From Candidatus Methanoperedens sp. (GTDB lineage: Archaea; Halobacteriota; Methanosarcinia; Methanosarcinales; Methanoperedenaceae): a stretch of 39,650 bases of DNA. This document shows, piece after piece, positions 25,743 through 34,475 of this stretch (the stretch's first letter is position 1; each line of letters opens with the position of its first letter). The DNA is taken from NCBI GenBank assembly GCA_027460585.1, contig JAPZAP010000111.1, positions 1 through 39,650 of the forward strand. The letters run 5' to 3'. The translations under genes and the position numbers were made by a program. Under the pieces are notes generated by a model. It did no database searches. It saw only the letters and a program-made list of their open reading frames with translations, and had not been told where the DNA came from.

Positions 25743-26561
25743 TTATTTTTTTTGAACTGGCTGACTTACAAGCGCGCTTGCAAGCATTATCGCCCTTGTA
25801 TAATGCCCGCCGACGCGCGAAGTATCCACAAACACCTTATCCATCAATACAGGCGCGCCATGACCGTAACCGCCGCCCAGGAACACAAGTGTCCGGAAGA
25901 TCAGGTTCCCTGAAATGCCATCGGGCGCAAGGATGAAATTTGCCTCTTCTATCGCATCTTCAATCAAAATGGAATAATTCTTTGCATCAATTCCAATCTC
26001 GCATAATTTATTTGTGACAATTTGGGCTTCCTCCAGCGTCCTGTCCACAATTTCACCCCTTCCTTTATCTTCAAAACGCCCGCCTGAGAGGATACCCACT
26101 TTCATTTTCACACCAAGGCGTTTAAAGTGCCCTGCTGCACGTTTTACAAGCTCCACTTTATCATCGATGGAATTTCCTTCGTCAATCCCGACAGGCGCAA
26201 GGAAAAACGGTTTACCGCCTGCTGTTTCCAACAACGCGACCCGGTAAAGTTTCTTGATGTTCAATGATCTTTTTAATTCTGAAAGCGTTTTTGTTGCGCT
26301 GAGCGTTCCCCTGACGGCTCCATCTATCTTCCCGGAAATCAGTAATTCGACAAGTTTCTTTGGCGCCTCATCTGAATGGAATATTTCCAGGTTTGTGCCC
26401 ACCGCTTTTATCTCTTTTTCATCGCCAACCAGCACAACATCAGCATATTCGCTTGCAGCTTCCGCGCTCCTTATGAGCTTTTCCGATATCTTCCCGATCC
26501 CAAGCCCTATACGAGCGTGATTATTTTTTGCTTTTTTCTCAATATCAGATAGTAGTGACAT
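25743..26561 (-). CDS. mtxX: MtxX, methanogenesis marker protein 4
   Basis: 272 residues from the ATG at 26561; a longer frame from 26621 would overlap proC and is less likely. The protein resembles the phosphate acetyl/butyryl-transferase fold: ARIGLGIGKISEKLIRSAEAASEYADVVLVGD, GKIDGAVRGTLSATKTL, LAPVGIDEG and a C-terminal LAPDGISGNLIFRTLVFLGGGYGHGAPV. MtxX is found in methanogens and relatives and has been linked to methyltransferases, but its reaction is not known. It begins 16 nt after the proC stop, so it is likely co-transcribed with proC. Confidence 0.9.
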   Translation of the reverse strand: MSLLSDIEKKAKNNHARIGLGIGKISEKLIRSAEAASEYADVVLVGDEKEIKAVGTNLEIFHSDEAPKKLVELLISGKIDGAVRGTLSATKTLSELKRSLNIKKLYRVALLETAGGKPFFLAPVGIDEGNSIDDKVELVKRAAGHFKRLGVKMKVGILSGGRFEDKGRGEIVDRTLEEAQIVTNKLCEIGIDAKNYSILIEDAIEEANFILAPDGISGNLIFRTLVFLGGGYGHGAPVLMDKVFVDTSRVGGHYTRAIMLASALVSQPVQKK

Positions 26562-26577
26562 ATATAGTCTCAGTTTT

Positions 26578-27405
26578 TCAGTTTTTCTTTCCAAGTTCTT
26601 TTGAACGCTCACAAGCCGCAATCACAGCATTCATCATGGCGATCCGCACTCCCTGTTCTTCCATGACACGAAGCCCCCTTATGGTCGTTCCTCCCGGTGA
26701 TGTTACCATATCCTTTAATTCCCCTGTATGACTTGCGCCATCAAGCACCATCTTTGCGGCTCCAAGGACGGTCTGGGCTGCCAGCAATTTTGCTGTGTTC
26801 CTGTCAAGCCCTTCATGTACGCCGCCATCTGCAAGCGCTTCGATTATCATGAAAATGTAGGCTGGGCCGCTGCCTGATAATCCGGTTACGGCATCCATCA
26901 GAAGTTCCTGTAACTGAACTGTCTTTCCGATTGCATTAAATATACTTGCGGCAATTGCAGTGTCCTCTTTCGATACCGAACTTCCGGGACTGATAGCAGA
27001 AGCCGCTTCTTCCACTGTTGCTGCAATATTTGGCATCACTCTCACGACTTTTGTTTTTGGCGGAAGGTTTTTCTCGAATGTTTCTATTGTAACGCCTGCT
27101 GCTATTGATATTATAAGCTGGTTCTTTATTGAGCTTTTGATCTCGGAAAGGACTGCCGGAACTATCTGCGGCTTGACCGCGATGATGAGCACATCTGAAT
27201 TGATAACTGCGTCGCAATTACCTTTACAGATATTGATCTTTAACTCCTTTTCAAGTATCTGCAATTTTGCAAGATCCATATCACTGGCATAGATATTTCC
27301 GGAAGGAACAAGCTTTGCATGAATTATTCCTTTGATAAGGGCTTCACCCATTTTTCCTGTGCCGATAAATCCGATTTTTTTATTTGCCATGCCTGTTGTT
27401 GTCAT
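26578..27405 (-). CDS. proC: Pyrroline-5-carboxylate reductase
   Basis: 275 residues: Rossmann motif KIGFIGTGKMGEALI at the N-terminus, AVKPQ segment, VRVMPNIAATVEEAA, and C-terminal dimerisation domain with GLSGSGPAYIFMIIEALADGG and MVTSPGGTTIRGL. It makes proline from pyrroline-5-carboxylate with NAD(P)H. Met1 or Met6 could be the start; a GGTAGA lies upstream of Met1. No proA or proB is nearby. mtxX follows in the same direction. Confidence 0.95.
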   Translation of the reverse strand: MTTTGMANKKIGFIGTGKMGEALIKGIIHAKLVPSGNIYASDMDLAKLQILEKELKINICKGNCDAVINSDVLIIAVKPQIVPAVLSEIKSSIKNQLIISIAAGVTIETFEKNLPPKTKVVRVMPNIAATVEEAASAISPGSSVSKEDTAIAASIFNAIGKTVQLQELLMDAVTGLSGSGPAYIFMIIEALADGGVHEGLDRNTAKLLAAQTVLGAAKMVLDGASHTGELKDMVTSPGGTTIRGLRVMEEQGVRIAMMNAVIAACERSKELGKKN

Positions 27406-27465
27406 TCTAATCTACCACAATAAAGAGATGATGCGATAAAAGGATTATCATGGAATAATATAGTA

Positions 27466-27538
27466 AACAATAAACTTAGCGAACTGAAACGAACTCCGGT
27501 GGGGTGAGTTCGTATGGAGTTCGTCGGAGTTAGTTGTT
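27466..27538. repeat. Palindromic ACGAACT-repeat hairpin, copy 3
   Basis: Third member of the family. Inner arms ACGAACTC/GAGTTCGT pair perfectly (8 bp, loop 9); middle GCGAACT/AGTTCGT pairs with one G-T; outer AACAATAAACT/AGTTAGTTGTT keeps 9 Watson-Crick pairs plus one wobble. It lies about 85 nt beyond the asnB stop and 60 nt upstream of proC, again on the 3' side of a gene. Confidence 0.78.
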
Positions 27539-27622
27539 AATTTTTCATATATGAGGCAAAGCTCGCAAAGAGTATTGCTTCTATACCTTGCGAATTTTGC
27601 GGTGATTTAGTAACAACCCAAT

Positions 27623-28981
27623 TCAATTAGTAGTCTTTTCCATAAAGTCCGACAGATAATTTTTCATGGCTCTACCATATCCGTTTTTCCTGGCAAGCTT
27701 CTCCATCGCCGAATAAATCCCACTGCTGTACTGGGCTGCTTTTTTCTCTTTCCATGCAAGCTCATCCGGCAGGATTTTTGATGCCGCCAGGCGCAGGATA
27801 TATTTCCGTATTCCGTTATGGATCTTAAGTTCCGGAGAAATGCTTAAGGCAAGTTCAATGACTTTCTTATCCAGATACGGCACCCTGAGTTCAACAGAAT
27901 TTGCCATCGTAACAGCGTCATCCCGTTCAAGATTGTTCTGTGCGATATTGTCAAGGTCTGTTCTTAATGCTTTTTCGAGGTCTTTATGATTCAGGGATTC
28001 ATATCTTTTATACCCTGCAAACAGTTCATCTGCACCCTGTCCTGACAGAATGACACGGAGTCCATCGCTGTTAGCATATTTTGATGCCAAATATAGCGGC
28101 AGGGCAATGCTTACCATAAGCGGGTCCGGTGATTCTATGGCTTTTATCACATTGGGAATTGCAGATTCCAATTCCTCCATAGTGATCTCATGCAGGTGCA
28201 GGTTATCCAGGAGTCCAAGGAGCTGGGCGGCATATCTCGTTTGTTTAATATCATGGGAGCCTGCCATGCCCACTGAATATAATTTCGCATCTTTGCACAT
28301 GGCGGCAAGAAGAGAACTGTCAAGACCCCCGGAAAATGCGATTGCACAGGGCTTATAATAACGTTTTCTGATGGATTGTTCAAGCTCTTCATAAAGCATA
28401 TCTCTGGCTTCATTTTCATTGGTCATCAATTTTCCAGGCGAAAAAGATGACACTTTTTTTTCAGTTATGCTTCCAGCACTGTAATTCAGCATGTATCCGG
28501 GTTTTAAGACATGGAGCTCCTTTTTTCCTATTCCGGATAATGCTTTTTTCTCAGATGCAAATGCAAATACTTCGCCTTTAGCATAATACAGGGGCTTGAC
28601 ACCTGCAGGGTCGCGAACAAGGGTCATTTCTCCATTTTCATAATATGCGAATGCATAATCACCTTCTAATTCCTGGATCGCCGATTCAATACCTCTGGAT
28701 CTGATCAGGGCAAAAAGGGTTTCACTATCCGAATCAGTGTTAATACCAAGCTTTTTCCCGATCTCCCTGAAATTGTATATTTCCCCATTGTAAGTGAGCG
28801 CTCCACCGTTAGAGATCGGCTGGTTTTTTTCTCCTGTTATCTTGAGCAGGACATTGCCAAAAGTTTTCTCGCCATCCGAAAAAGTGCCGCTGACATCTGG
28901 CCCCCTGTGTTTTAGCTCTTCAAGCATGTTCAGGACAAGTACTTTTGCATTTTTTCCGGCAGCACCTGCTATTCCACACAT
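27623..28981 (-). CDS. asnB: Asparagine synthetase (glutamine-hydrolysing)
   Basis: 452 residues, shorter than bacterial AsnB (over 500). The mature N-terminal Cys2 (MCGIAGAAG) is the glutaminase nucleophile; HRGPD, TYNGEIYNFRE and DPAGVKPLYY complete the class II amidotransferase domain. The synthetase domain has PP-loop SGGLDSS (about 216-222) and LSGQGADELFAGYKRY. It converts aspartate to asparagine with ATP and glutamine. A TATA box 27 nt upstream predicts a leaderless mRNA. Confidence 0.94.
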   Translation of the reverse strand: MCGIAGAAGKNAKVLVLNMLEELKHRGPDVSGTFSDGEKTFGNVLLKITGEKNQPISNGGALTYNGEIYNFREIGKKLGINTDSDSETLFALIRSRGIESAIQELEGDYAFAYYENGEMTLVRDPAGVKPLYYAKGEVFAFASEKKALSGIGKKELHVLKPGYMLNYSAGSITEKKVSSFSPGKLMTNENEARDMLYEELEQSIRKRYYKPCAIAFSGGLDSSLLAAMCKDAKLYSVGMAGSHDIKQTRYAAQLLGLLDNLHLHEITMEELESAIPNVIKAIESPDPLMVSIALPLYLASKYANSDGLRVILSGQGADELFAGYKRYESLNHKDLEKALRTDLDNIAQNNLERDDAVTMANSVELRVPYLDKKVIELALSISPELKIHNGIRKYILRLAASKILPDELAWKEKKAAQYSSGIYSAMEKLARKNGYGRAMKNYLSDFMEKTTN

Positions 28982-29002
28982 GAAGTCTTAAATCACGGGT
29001 TG

Positions 29003-29013
29003 GTTTAAAAAAG
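29003..29013 (-). promoter_or_regulatory. TATA box of asnB
   Basis: On the minus strand a T-rich TTTTTTAAACC box is centred 27 nt before the asnB ATG at 28981, giving a leaderless transcript. Confidence 0.55.
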
Positions 29014-29052
29014 GTTCTGTTGATTATTATGTTCCACAAGAGTATTCTTTTA

Positions 29053-29127
29053 TAGCGGGGAATGGATTCGAACCATTGATCTACGGGTTATGAGCCCGTC
29101 GGGATATCCTGACTACCCTACCCCGCT
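29053..29127 (-). tRNA. Initiator tRNA-Met (CAT)
   Basis: Minus-strand cloverleaf: acceptor AGCGGGG (29127-29121) with CCCCGCT (29060-29054), discriminator A at 29053; anticodon stem ACGGG/CCCGT, loop CTCATAA, anticodon CAT; T loop TTCGAAT. The A1-U72 pair and three G-C pairs at the base of the anticodon stem are archaeal initiator marks. A TTAAG-containing promoter-like box lies about 25 nt upstream. Confidence 0.95.
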
Positions 29128-29341
29128 TTTGAGGTAAAAATAGTATTCCCCTTAAGTAGATGATGAATGATAAAGTCTTCGGTTTATGAGTAGTATCTCC
29201 GAATGAGAAATCAAACCATATAAATTCTGCATTTTTTATGTTCTTAAAAAAATATATGTTTATCATTTAGGATTAGAACTCTATGATGTACATTCATTAA
29301 AACAAGTCATTTATCTTAAGAAGTAAAATATAGAGTATACC

Positions 29342-30625
29342 ATGAAAGTTCTTGTAGTTAATGACAATAAAAAAGACAGGCTACATATTTCAAAGATAGT
29401 GCTCACTCATGGGTTTGATGTTTCGGAGGCAGGGAATGGGTATGAAGCCCTTGAAAAGGTGGAAACAGAACCTCCCGACATCATAATATCCGATATAATG
29501 ATGCCGGAGATGGACGGGTTCATGCTGATCCGGAAAATTAAGGGAAAAGAGAAAACAAAAGATATACCTTTTATATTCTACACAAAAAGCTTCGTTTGCG
29601 ATGAGGATAGGAAGCTTGGATTTTCACTTGGAGCGGCAAGATTCATCGTGAAGCCGTTAAAGCCAGAGGGGTTACTTTGCGAGATCGATTTAGTTTTGAA
29701 TGAACACAAAACTGGAAAACTAAAGTCAGCAGGACCTGAGATTACCGACACGGAATACCTGCAAAAGTACAGCGCTCAATTATCTTTGAAACTTGAATCA
29801 AGGGTAAGAATGCTGGAACAGGAAATCGAAAAGCGAAAAAAGATCGAAGCTGAGCTTAGAAATAGCGAAAAGAAACTAATCCTAGCCAAAGATGAAGCAC
29901 TGCGCGCAAGCAGCGTAAAATCTGATTTCCTCATGAAGATGAGCCATGAACTCAGGACGCCGTTGAATTCTGTTTTGGGTTTCTCCCAGATCCTGAAGAT
30001 GAAACAACATGGGGAATTAAATGAAAAACAAGAGAAACATGTTGATAATATTTTCTATAGCGCGACACGCCTGCTTGGAATGATCAATGACATGCTTGAT
30101 CTTGTCAAAGTTGAATCAGGTGAAGGACTTCATCTTTCGATCAGATCGTTCCAGGCGCCTGAGGCAATAGATGAAGCATTGATCTTCATAAGTGACAGGG
30201 CTGAACAGAAAAAAATAGTTGTCCAGAAAGAGATCGATCCCGGACTCGGTATCATAGAAGCGGATACACTTAGGTTCAAGCAAATCCTGATAAACCTCAT
30301 TGATAATGCCATAAAATTCAGCAAACCGGATGGAGGTACAGTAAATATCACGGCAGGAAAAAACGGTAATATGGTGCAGTTTTCGATCTCTGATACAGGT
30401 ATAGGCATCAAAGAAAAGGAGATGAGCAAGCTCTTTGATCCGTTCTATCAGGCAGATTCGGGTATAAACAGGAGATATGGCGGCGCTGGCGCAGGACTTG
30501 CTGTTACAAAAAAACTTGTGGAACAGCATGGAGGCAGGATATGGGTAGAGAGTATATACAGTAAAGGTAGTACATTCTCGTTCACACTGCCATTGAAGCA
30601 AAAAAACAGGTCAATACTAAAATGA
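29342..30625 (+). CDS. Receiver domain-histidine kinase hybrid (cytoplasmic)
   Basis: 427 residues with no membrane segment. An N-terminal receiver domain (1-120; phospho-acceptor Asp51 in SDIMMPEMDG, Lys104 in VKP) leads through a coiled coil (about 145-190) to HisKA with His202 (MSHELRTPLNS), then an ATPase domain with N box (NLIDNAIKFS, about 318-327), G1 (DTGIGI, Asp351) and F box FDPFYQAD. The G2 box reads GGAGAGLAV rather than GGTGLGL, a mild deviation. One of the usual two N-terminal receiver acids is Asn7. Typical of abundant Methanosarcinales cytoplasmic sensors. Its stop overlaps the nob1 ATG by 4 nt. Confidence 0.93.
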   Translation: MKVLVVNDNKKDRLHISKIVLTHGFDVSEAGNGYEALEKVETEPPDIIISDIMMPEMDGFMLIRKIKGKEKTKDIPFIFYTKSFVCDEDRKLGFSLGAARFIVKPLKPEGLLCEIDLVLNEHKTGKLKSAGPEITDTEYLQKYSAQLSLKLESRVRMLEQEIEKRKKIEAELRNSEKKLILAKDEALRASSVKSDFLMKMSHELRTPLNSVLGFSQILKMKQHGELNEKQEKHVDNIFYSATRLLGMINDMLDLVKVESGEGLHLSIRSFQAPEAIDEALIFISDRAEQKKIVVQKEIDPGLGIIEADTLRFKQILINLIDNAIKFSKPDGGTVNITAGKNGNMVQFSISDTGIGIKEKEMSKLFDPFYQADSGINRRYGGAGAGLAVTKKLVEQHGGRIWVESIYSKGSTFSFTLPLKQKNRSILK

Positions 30626-31095
30626 TATATATCGCAGATTCGTCCCTTTTCATTATCGGGAAAAGGATTGAAGGAAATATTATAACGGTGCCATCTGTCG
30701 GGGAGGAACTCAGGGATGAAACATCACGAACCACAATGGAATTGATGAATGTAAGGATCGAGCCACCACTTAAAAGTTTCATCCGCGAAGTGACATTAAA
30801 GGCAGGTTTGACTAAGGACAGTGAAGAACTTTCAAAAACTGATATTGACATCCTGGCAAAAGCGCTGGAATATTCAAGAAAAGAAGATGTTGTCCTGATT
30901 TCTGATGATTATGCCGTCCAGAACACTGCCATTCACCTGGGAATAAAGGTGATGCCTGCAGGCCAAAAAAAGATCAGGGATGTCCTTCTATGGGAGAAAT
31001 TCTGCTTTGGGTGCAAGCGCCGGTTCCCGCAGGGAGATGAGTGTCCTGTATGCGGCACGGCTCTTAAGAAAATAAGGAAAAAGAACCGCAATTAA
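30622..31095 (+). CDS. nob1: rRNA maturation endonuclease Nob1
   Basis: 157 residues: a PIN nuclease domain with acidic residues Asp6, Glu28/29, Asp74/76 and Asp95/96, then a zinc ribbon with C128, C131, C141 and C144, then a basic tail. Nob1 cleaves the 3' end of pre-16S rRNA at site D. The length and domain order are those of archaeal Nob1. Its ATG overlaps the stop of the histidine kinase gene (ATGA), so a ribosome-assembly nuclease is translationally coupled to a sensor kinase here. Confidence 0.94.
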   Translation: MIYIADSSLFIIGKRIEGNIITVPSVGEELRDETSRTTMELMNVRIEPPLKSFIREVTLKAGLTKDSEELSKTDIDILAKALEYSRKEDVVLISDDYAVQNTAIHLGIKVMPAGQKKIRDVLLWEKFCFGCKRRFPQGDECPVCGTALKKIRKKNRN

Positions 31096-31242
31096 ATATT
31101 ATGTAAATGTTAGTTATCCTGACGTAAATCAAAGTGTTAATGGTACGCTATATATCGATTTATCAGAGGTTATTCCTCATAAGCGCTATTAAATTGGTAA
31201 AAAAATGTGTTATAGCTGAGGTTGCTTTGATCTATAACAATG

Positions 31243-31250
31243 CTTAAATA
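31243..31250 (+). promoter_or_regulatory. TATA box of the vapB-vapC unit
   Basis: CTTAAATA is centred 28 nt before the vapB ATG at 31275. No Shine-Dalgarno is seen, consistent with a leaderless message. Confidence 0.55.
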
Positions 31251-31274
31251 AGAAAATATCAAAATATAATATAT

Positions 31275-31505
31275 ATGGCTGAATTGAAAGTAATCATTCC
31301 AGAAGAACTCTGGAGAAAAATGGCAAGCTTTGAAATGGACTGGCATGCGATAACCAGAGACCTTCTTAAAAAGAAAGTCGATGAACTGAGTGATTTGAAA
31401 TCCATTGTTTCCAAAAGCAAGATGACAGACGAGGATGCATTAGAACTTGGTAGAAAGGTTAATAAATCACTTGCAAAAAAATTCAAAAATTCAGCGATGG
31501 GGTAA
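31275..31505 (+). CDS. vapB: VapB-type antitoxin
   Basis: 76 residues. A short beta strand and helix at the N-terminus (ELKVIIPEELWRKMASFEM) fit a ribbon-helix-helix/AbrB-size DNA-binding part, followed by a charged helical tail that would wrap the toxin. The toxin frame begins immediately (TAA then ATG), the usual vapBC order. The antitoxin frame is intact whereas the toxin is frameshifted. The VapB label rests largely on the adjacent PIN domain. Confidence 0.75.
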   Translation: MAELKVIIPEELWRKMASFEMDWHAITRDLLKKKVDELSDLKSIVSKSKMTDEDALELGRKVNKSLAKKFKNSAMG

Positions 31506-31927
31506 ATGCTCCTCATTGTTGTGCCAACGTTGTTTTTTCTGTTCTTATTAAAAGTGGGAAAACATTAGACCTTTTTATTTTGAATAGGGCTAAAAAAAGA
31601 TACCATTTTGTAGCTCCTGAATTTCTTATGGTGGAAGTTGAAAAACACACCAGTGAGATCATTAAGAAAACTGGACTTTCAATTGAAGAGTTTGGAAAAG
31701 TGCTTGATTTTCTTGAAAAAGAAATTGAATTTGTTTCATTTGAAGAGTTTGAAGAATTCTACAAAGAAGCAGAGCAAATATCTCCGGATCCCAATGATGT
31801 TCAATATTTTGCGCTTGCTTTGAAATTAAACGGGGCTATTTGGTCTAATGACAAAGCATTAAAAAAGCAGTTTGTAGTTGAAGTGCTATCTACAGGGGAA
31901 ATAATAAAATTAATGGAATTTGAATAG
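31506..31927 (+). pseudogene. vapC: VapC-like PIN-domain toxin, frameshifted in the first catalytic Asp codon
   Basis: The ATG at 31506 follows the vapB stop directly. Codons 1-5 read MLLIV; inserting a single A between 31521 and 31522 turns GT into GAT and restores a full PIN protein of about 140 residues: MLLIVDANVVFSVLIKSGK continuing in the frame open to 31927. The later acidic PIN residues are kept (Glu in FLMVEVEKH, Asp in DPNDVQYFALAL and SNDKALK). As sequenced, translation from 31506 stops after 20 residues. Either a real inactivating deletion or a sequencing error. Confidence 0.82.
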
Positions 31928-31949
31928 TTTTATGACTCTTTTTGACCTT

Positions 31950-31992
31950 TATGGGGTCTGAAGAAAAGGAACCGCAGATAAACGAAGATTAA
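31950..31992 (+). repeat. Dispersed repeat (ACCGCAGATAAACG type), left inverted copy
   Basis: 43 nt matching 38 of 43 positions with the reverse complement of 32958-33000. The core is GAACCGCAGATAAACG. The two copies point toward each other and flank the YkgJ-like gene and the hairpin cassette. Confidence 0.7.
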
Positions 31993-32032
31993 ATGCTTCG
32001 TTTACAGGGTTATGCTTTGCTCCCCCAATGCC

Positions 32033-32500
32033 CTAAATATCCGCTAAAACACCCTTCTTTCCCTTTGTCTTTATATCCCTTATCAGCTTCTGGTTTTCAT
32101 GGAGGAATTTTGAAGCATCCGACTCGATCTTTTTCTTATCGATCTTTTTGCCCTGCCCGATTCCCGGACAATCCACTACTGGTTTGAGCCGCAATAAGGG
32201 TTCATCGGAATATGAGACCTCAACTATCCTGAATGGAAGTAAACGGCAAACGAGCGGCTCATTATCGCGAATTGTGCATTCAAGTTTCTTTCCGGTGAAA
32301 AAGCACTTTCCTTCCTTTCCTTTTATTTTGAAAACATTGGCAGTTTCATCAAGCTCCAGGAAATCATCGGGAGAATATCCCAGGTCTTTTATCCTCTTTA
32401 TGTCTTCGATCGTAAGCTGGATACCTTCAGAACAGCACTGTGCGCCGCATTTTTTGTATTCGCATTTCCACTTATCGATATTTTCAAGGATATGAATCAT
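32033..32500 (-). CDS. YkgJ-family cysteine-cluster protein
   Basis: 155 residues from the ATG at 32500, chosen because a TATA-like TTAAATTATATG lies about 28 nt upstream. Cysteines cluster as in the YkgJ/CxxCxxCC zinc- or iron-binding family: WKCEYKKCGAQCC near the N-terminus, GKCFF, LECTIRDNEPLVCRLLPFR in the middle and VDCPGIG. The family is widespread, probably metal-binding; function is not established. A Lys-rich C-terminus follows. It sits between inverted dispersed repeats with no operon partner. Confidence 0.83.
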   Translation of the reverse strand: MIHILENIDKWKCEYKKCGAQCCSEGIQLTIEDIKRIKDLGYSPDDFLELDETANVFKIKGKEGKCFFTGKKLECTIRDNEPLVCRLLPFRIVEVSYSDEPLLRLKPVVDCPGIGQGKKIDKKKIESDASKFLHENQKLIRDIKTKGKKGVLADI

Positions 32501-32694
32501 AATACTAAAATGGTATTCATATAATTTAAGCATACCCATATCTGGCGAGCATAAAAGGATGAACAAATAATTACAGGCATGAATTATAGTTTTCCGCAAA
32601 TCATATAAAAAAAACGTCATCTACGATTATGGACGCGGCGCAATTGAGCGTATGCAAGAATTACTATGTTCAGATTTTGAAAAAATTAGCCGCA

Positions 32695-32794
32695 GATGAT
32701 GGCGCCCAGAGTCACGCCTCTGGAGGGCGTATACACGTATGCCTGCAGGCATACGTGGGTGCGGAGTCGAGAACCCGCAGGGTTTCGGCACGAT
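32695..32794. repeat. Three-hairpin cassette inserted in a dispersed repeat
   Basis: Hairpins in order: CCAGAG/CTCTGG (32706-32723), a perfect 24-nt palindrome CACGTATGCCTG/CAGGCATACGTG (32734-32757), and CGAGAACCC/GGGTTTCG with a GCA loop (32768-32787). The cassette is bounded by GAT on both sides; removing it leaves CCGCAGATAAACGCAGAT, the canonical dispersed repeat. It is GC-rich in AT-rich surroundings. Confidence 0.6.
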
Positions 32795-32957
32795 AAACGC
32801 AGATTTAATGCTACGGTTTTTGAAAAATAATAACAACAAACCCTTATTCTCCCCACGCGCCGAATCGTTCACGAAGCAAATACATATGAGAAACTTAATA
32901 CAGTGCTAAATCCCACGAACCGATAAGATGAACTTGATTTGATGCAACAAATCTGCG

Positions 32958-33000
32958 TTCATCTGCGTTTATCTGCGGTTCGTTTTCTTTAGACTCCATA
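32958..33000 (-). repeat. Dispersed repeat (ATCTGCG type), right inverted copy
   Basis: Reverse complement matches 31950-31992 at 38 of 43 positions. On the plus strand it reads as tandem ATCTGCGTT units with a 10-nt period starting at 32950, ending in TCGTTTTCTTTAGACTCCATA. Confidence 0.7.
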
Positions 33001-33270
33001 GCAATCAACAGAATCTTTTTTCGGATATACCATTGTATTTTCTTCAGGCAACGCAATTCTACATTTTTCAGAAGTTTGGCGGAAGACTATATTTGCTTGC
33101 CTTGGGGTTCAGGTTTGACTGGTTCGATATTTATTGTTATCAGGAAAAGCTGTGAATATAGACAGGATTTACAGGATCGACAGGAGTGGATTGAAACCAT
33201 AAAATTGATTAAAGAACAGGCTGGGTTATGATCGTTTTGGGTTGAAGAAATAGAATTCAATAAATCAAGC

Positions 33271-33310
33271 GAACACGGATGTCACGGATCGCGCGGATAC
33301 CCACGGATTT
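33271..33310. repeat. CACGGAT-type short-period repeat
   Basis: CACGGAT-like units at 9-10 nt spacing. The 39-nt core matches 21207-21245 at 35 positions with no gaps, so it is a second copy of the same dispersed element about 12 kb away. Confidence 0.6.
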
Positions 33311-33655
33311 GGGGGTTCTGATTCAAATATCTTTTAGACAAATACACAGAGAAAAATGTCAATGCTCTTTGCTCTCTGTGGACTCTTGATTATAGTCAAG
33401 AACATTAATTTATTGTACTTATATGCTAAAACTTTGCGTTCTTTGCGGTGCATGATTTTTTTCACCGCAAAGGCAAAGATAGTTTCAATTGTTTGGTATT
33501 CAACTATAATTATCCTTGTTATCAAATATTTCCCATAAAAAGTTAAAACATCTCTTCAAACTATCCGTAAGCTTTAAATACATTATAATCATAATGATAC
33601 TTATAAGAAGGGCATATGGTATCAAAGACTGTGCCTTTTCTTGAAGGAGAATATA

Positions 33656-34421
<766 letters not shown>

Positions 34422-34432
34422 ACCCATATTTT

Positions 34433-34463
34433 CCCCCCAATTAAGGGGGATTTTCTTTTTTTT
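34433..34463 (+). terminator. Hairpin plus T-run between the two pilin genes
   Basis: CCCCC-CAATTAA-GGGGG (stem 5 bp) is followed by TTTTCTTTTTTTT. It is an intrinsic-terminator-like structure 12 nt after pilin 1 and 13 nt before pilin 2, so it may lower expression of the second pilin. Confidence 0.7.
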
Positions 34464-34475
34464 GGTTCAAACACA

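Larger units (their letters stand above)
32501..33655. other. Gene-free repeat mosaic
   Basis: About 1.15 kb with no credible gene; the open frames here have no family character. It contains a hairpin cassette (32695-32794), an ATCTGCG tandem repeat (32949-33000), GACAGGAT/ACAGGAT units (33161-33185), CACGGAT units (33271-33310), a CACAGAGA/TCTCTGTG hairpin (33345-33380) and a CTTTGCGGTG/CACCGCAAAG hairpin (33441-33472). The final ~100 nt hold the promoter and Shine-Dalgarno (GGAGA) of the next gene. Confidence 0.6.

Noticed and set aside
29081-29266. 61-codon open frame overlapping the initiator tRNA
   Set aside because: It runs into a clear tRNA gene; the peptide end is translated tRNA sequence.
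32627-32872. 81-codon minus-strand open frame over the hairpin cassette
   Set aside because: It is translated palindromic sequence with no start signal or recognisable domain.
33161-33472. Possible CRISPR array from regularly repeated short units
   Set aside because: The units are 7-10 nt with 2-3 nt spacers, imperfect and of several families; no 25-37 nt repeats with unique spacers and no cas genes.
33334-33538. Open frames of about 60 codons on both strands
   Set aside because: They are made of CTTTGCG and CACAGAGA repeat units; not conserved protein-like sequence.
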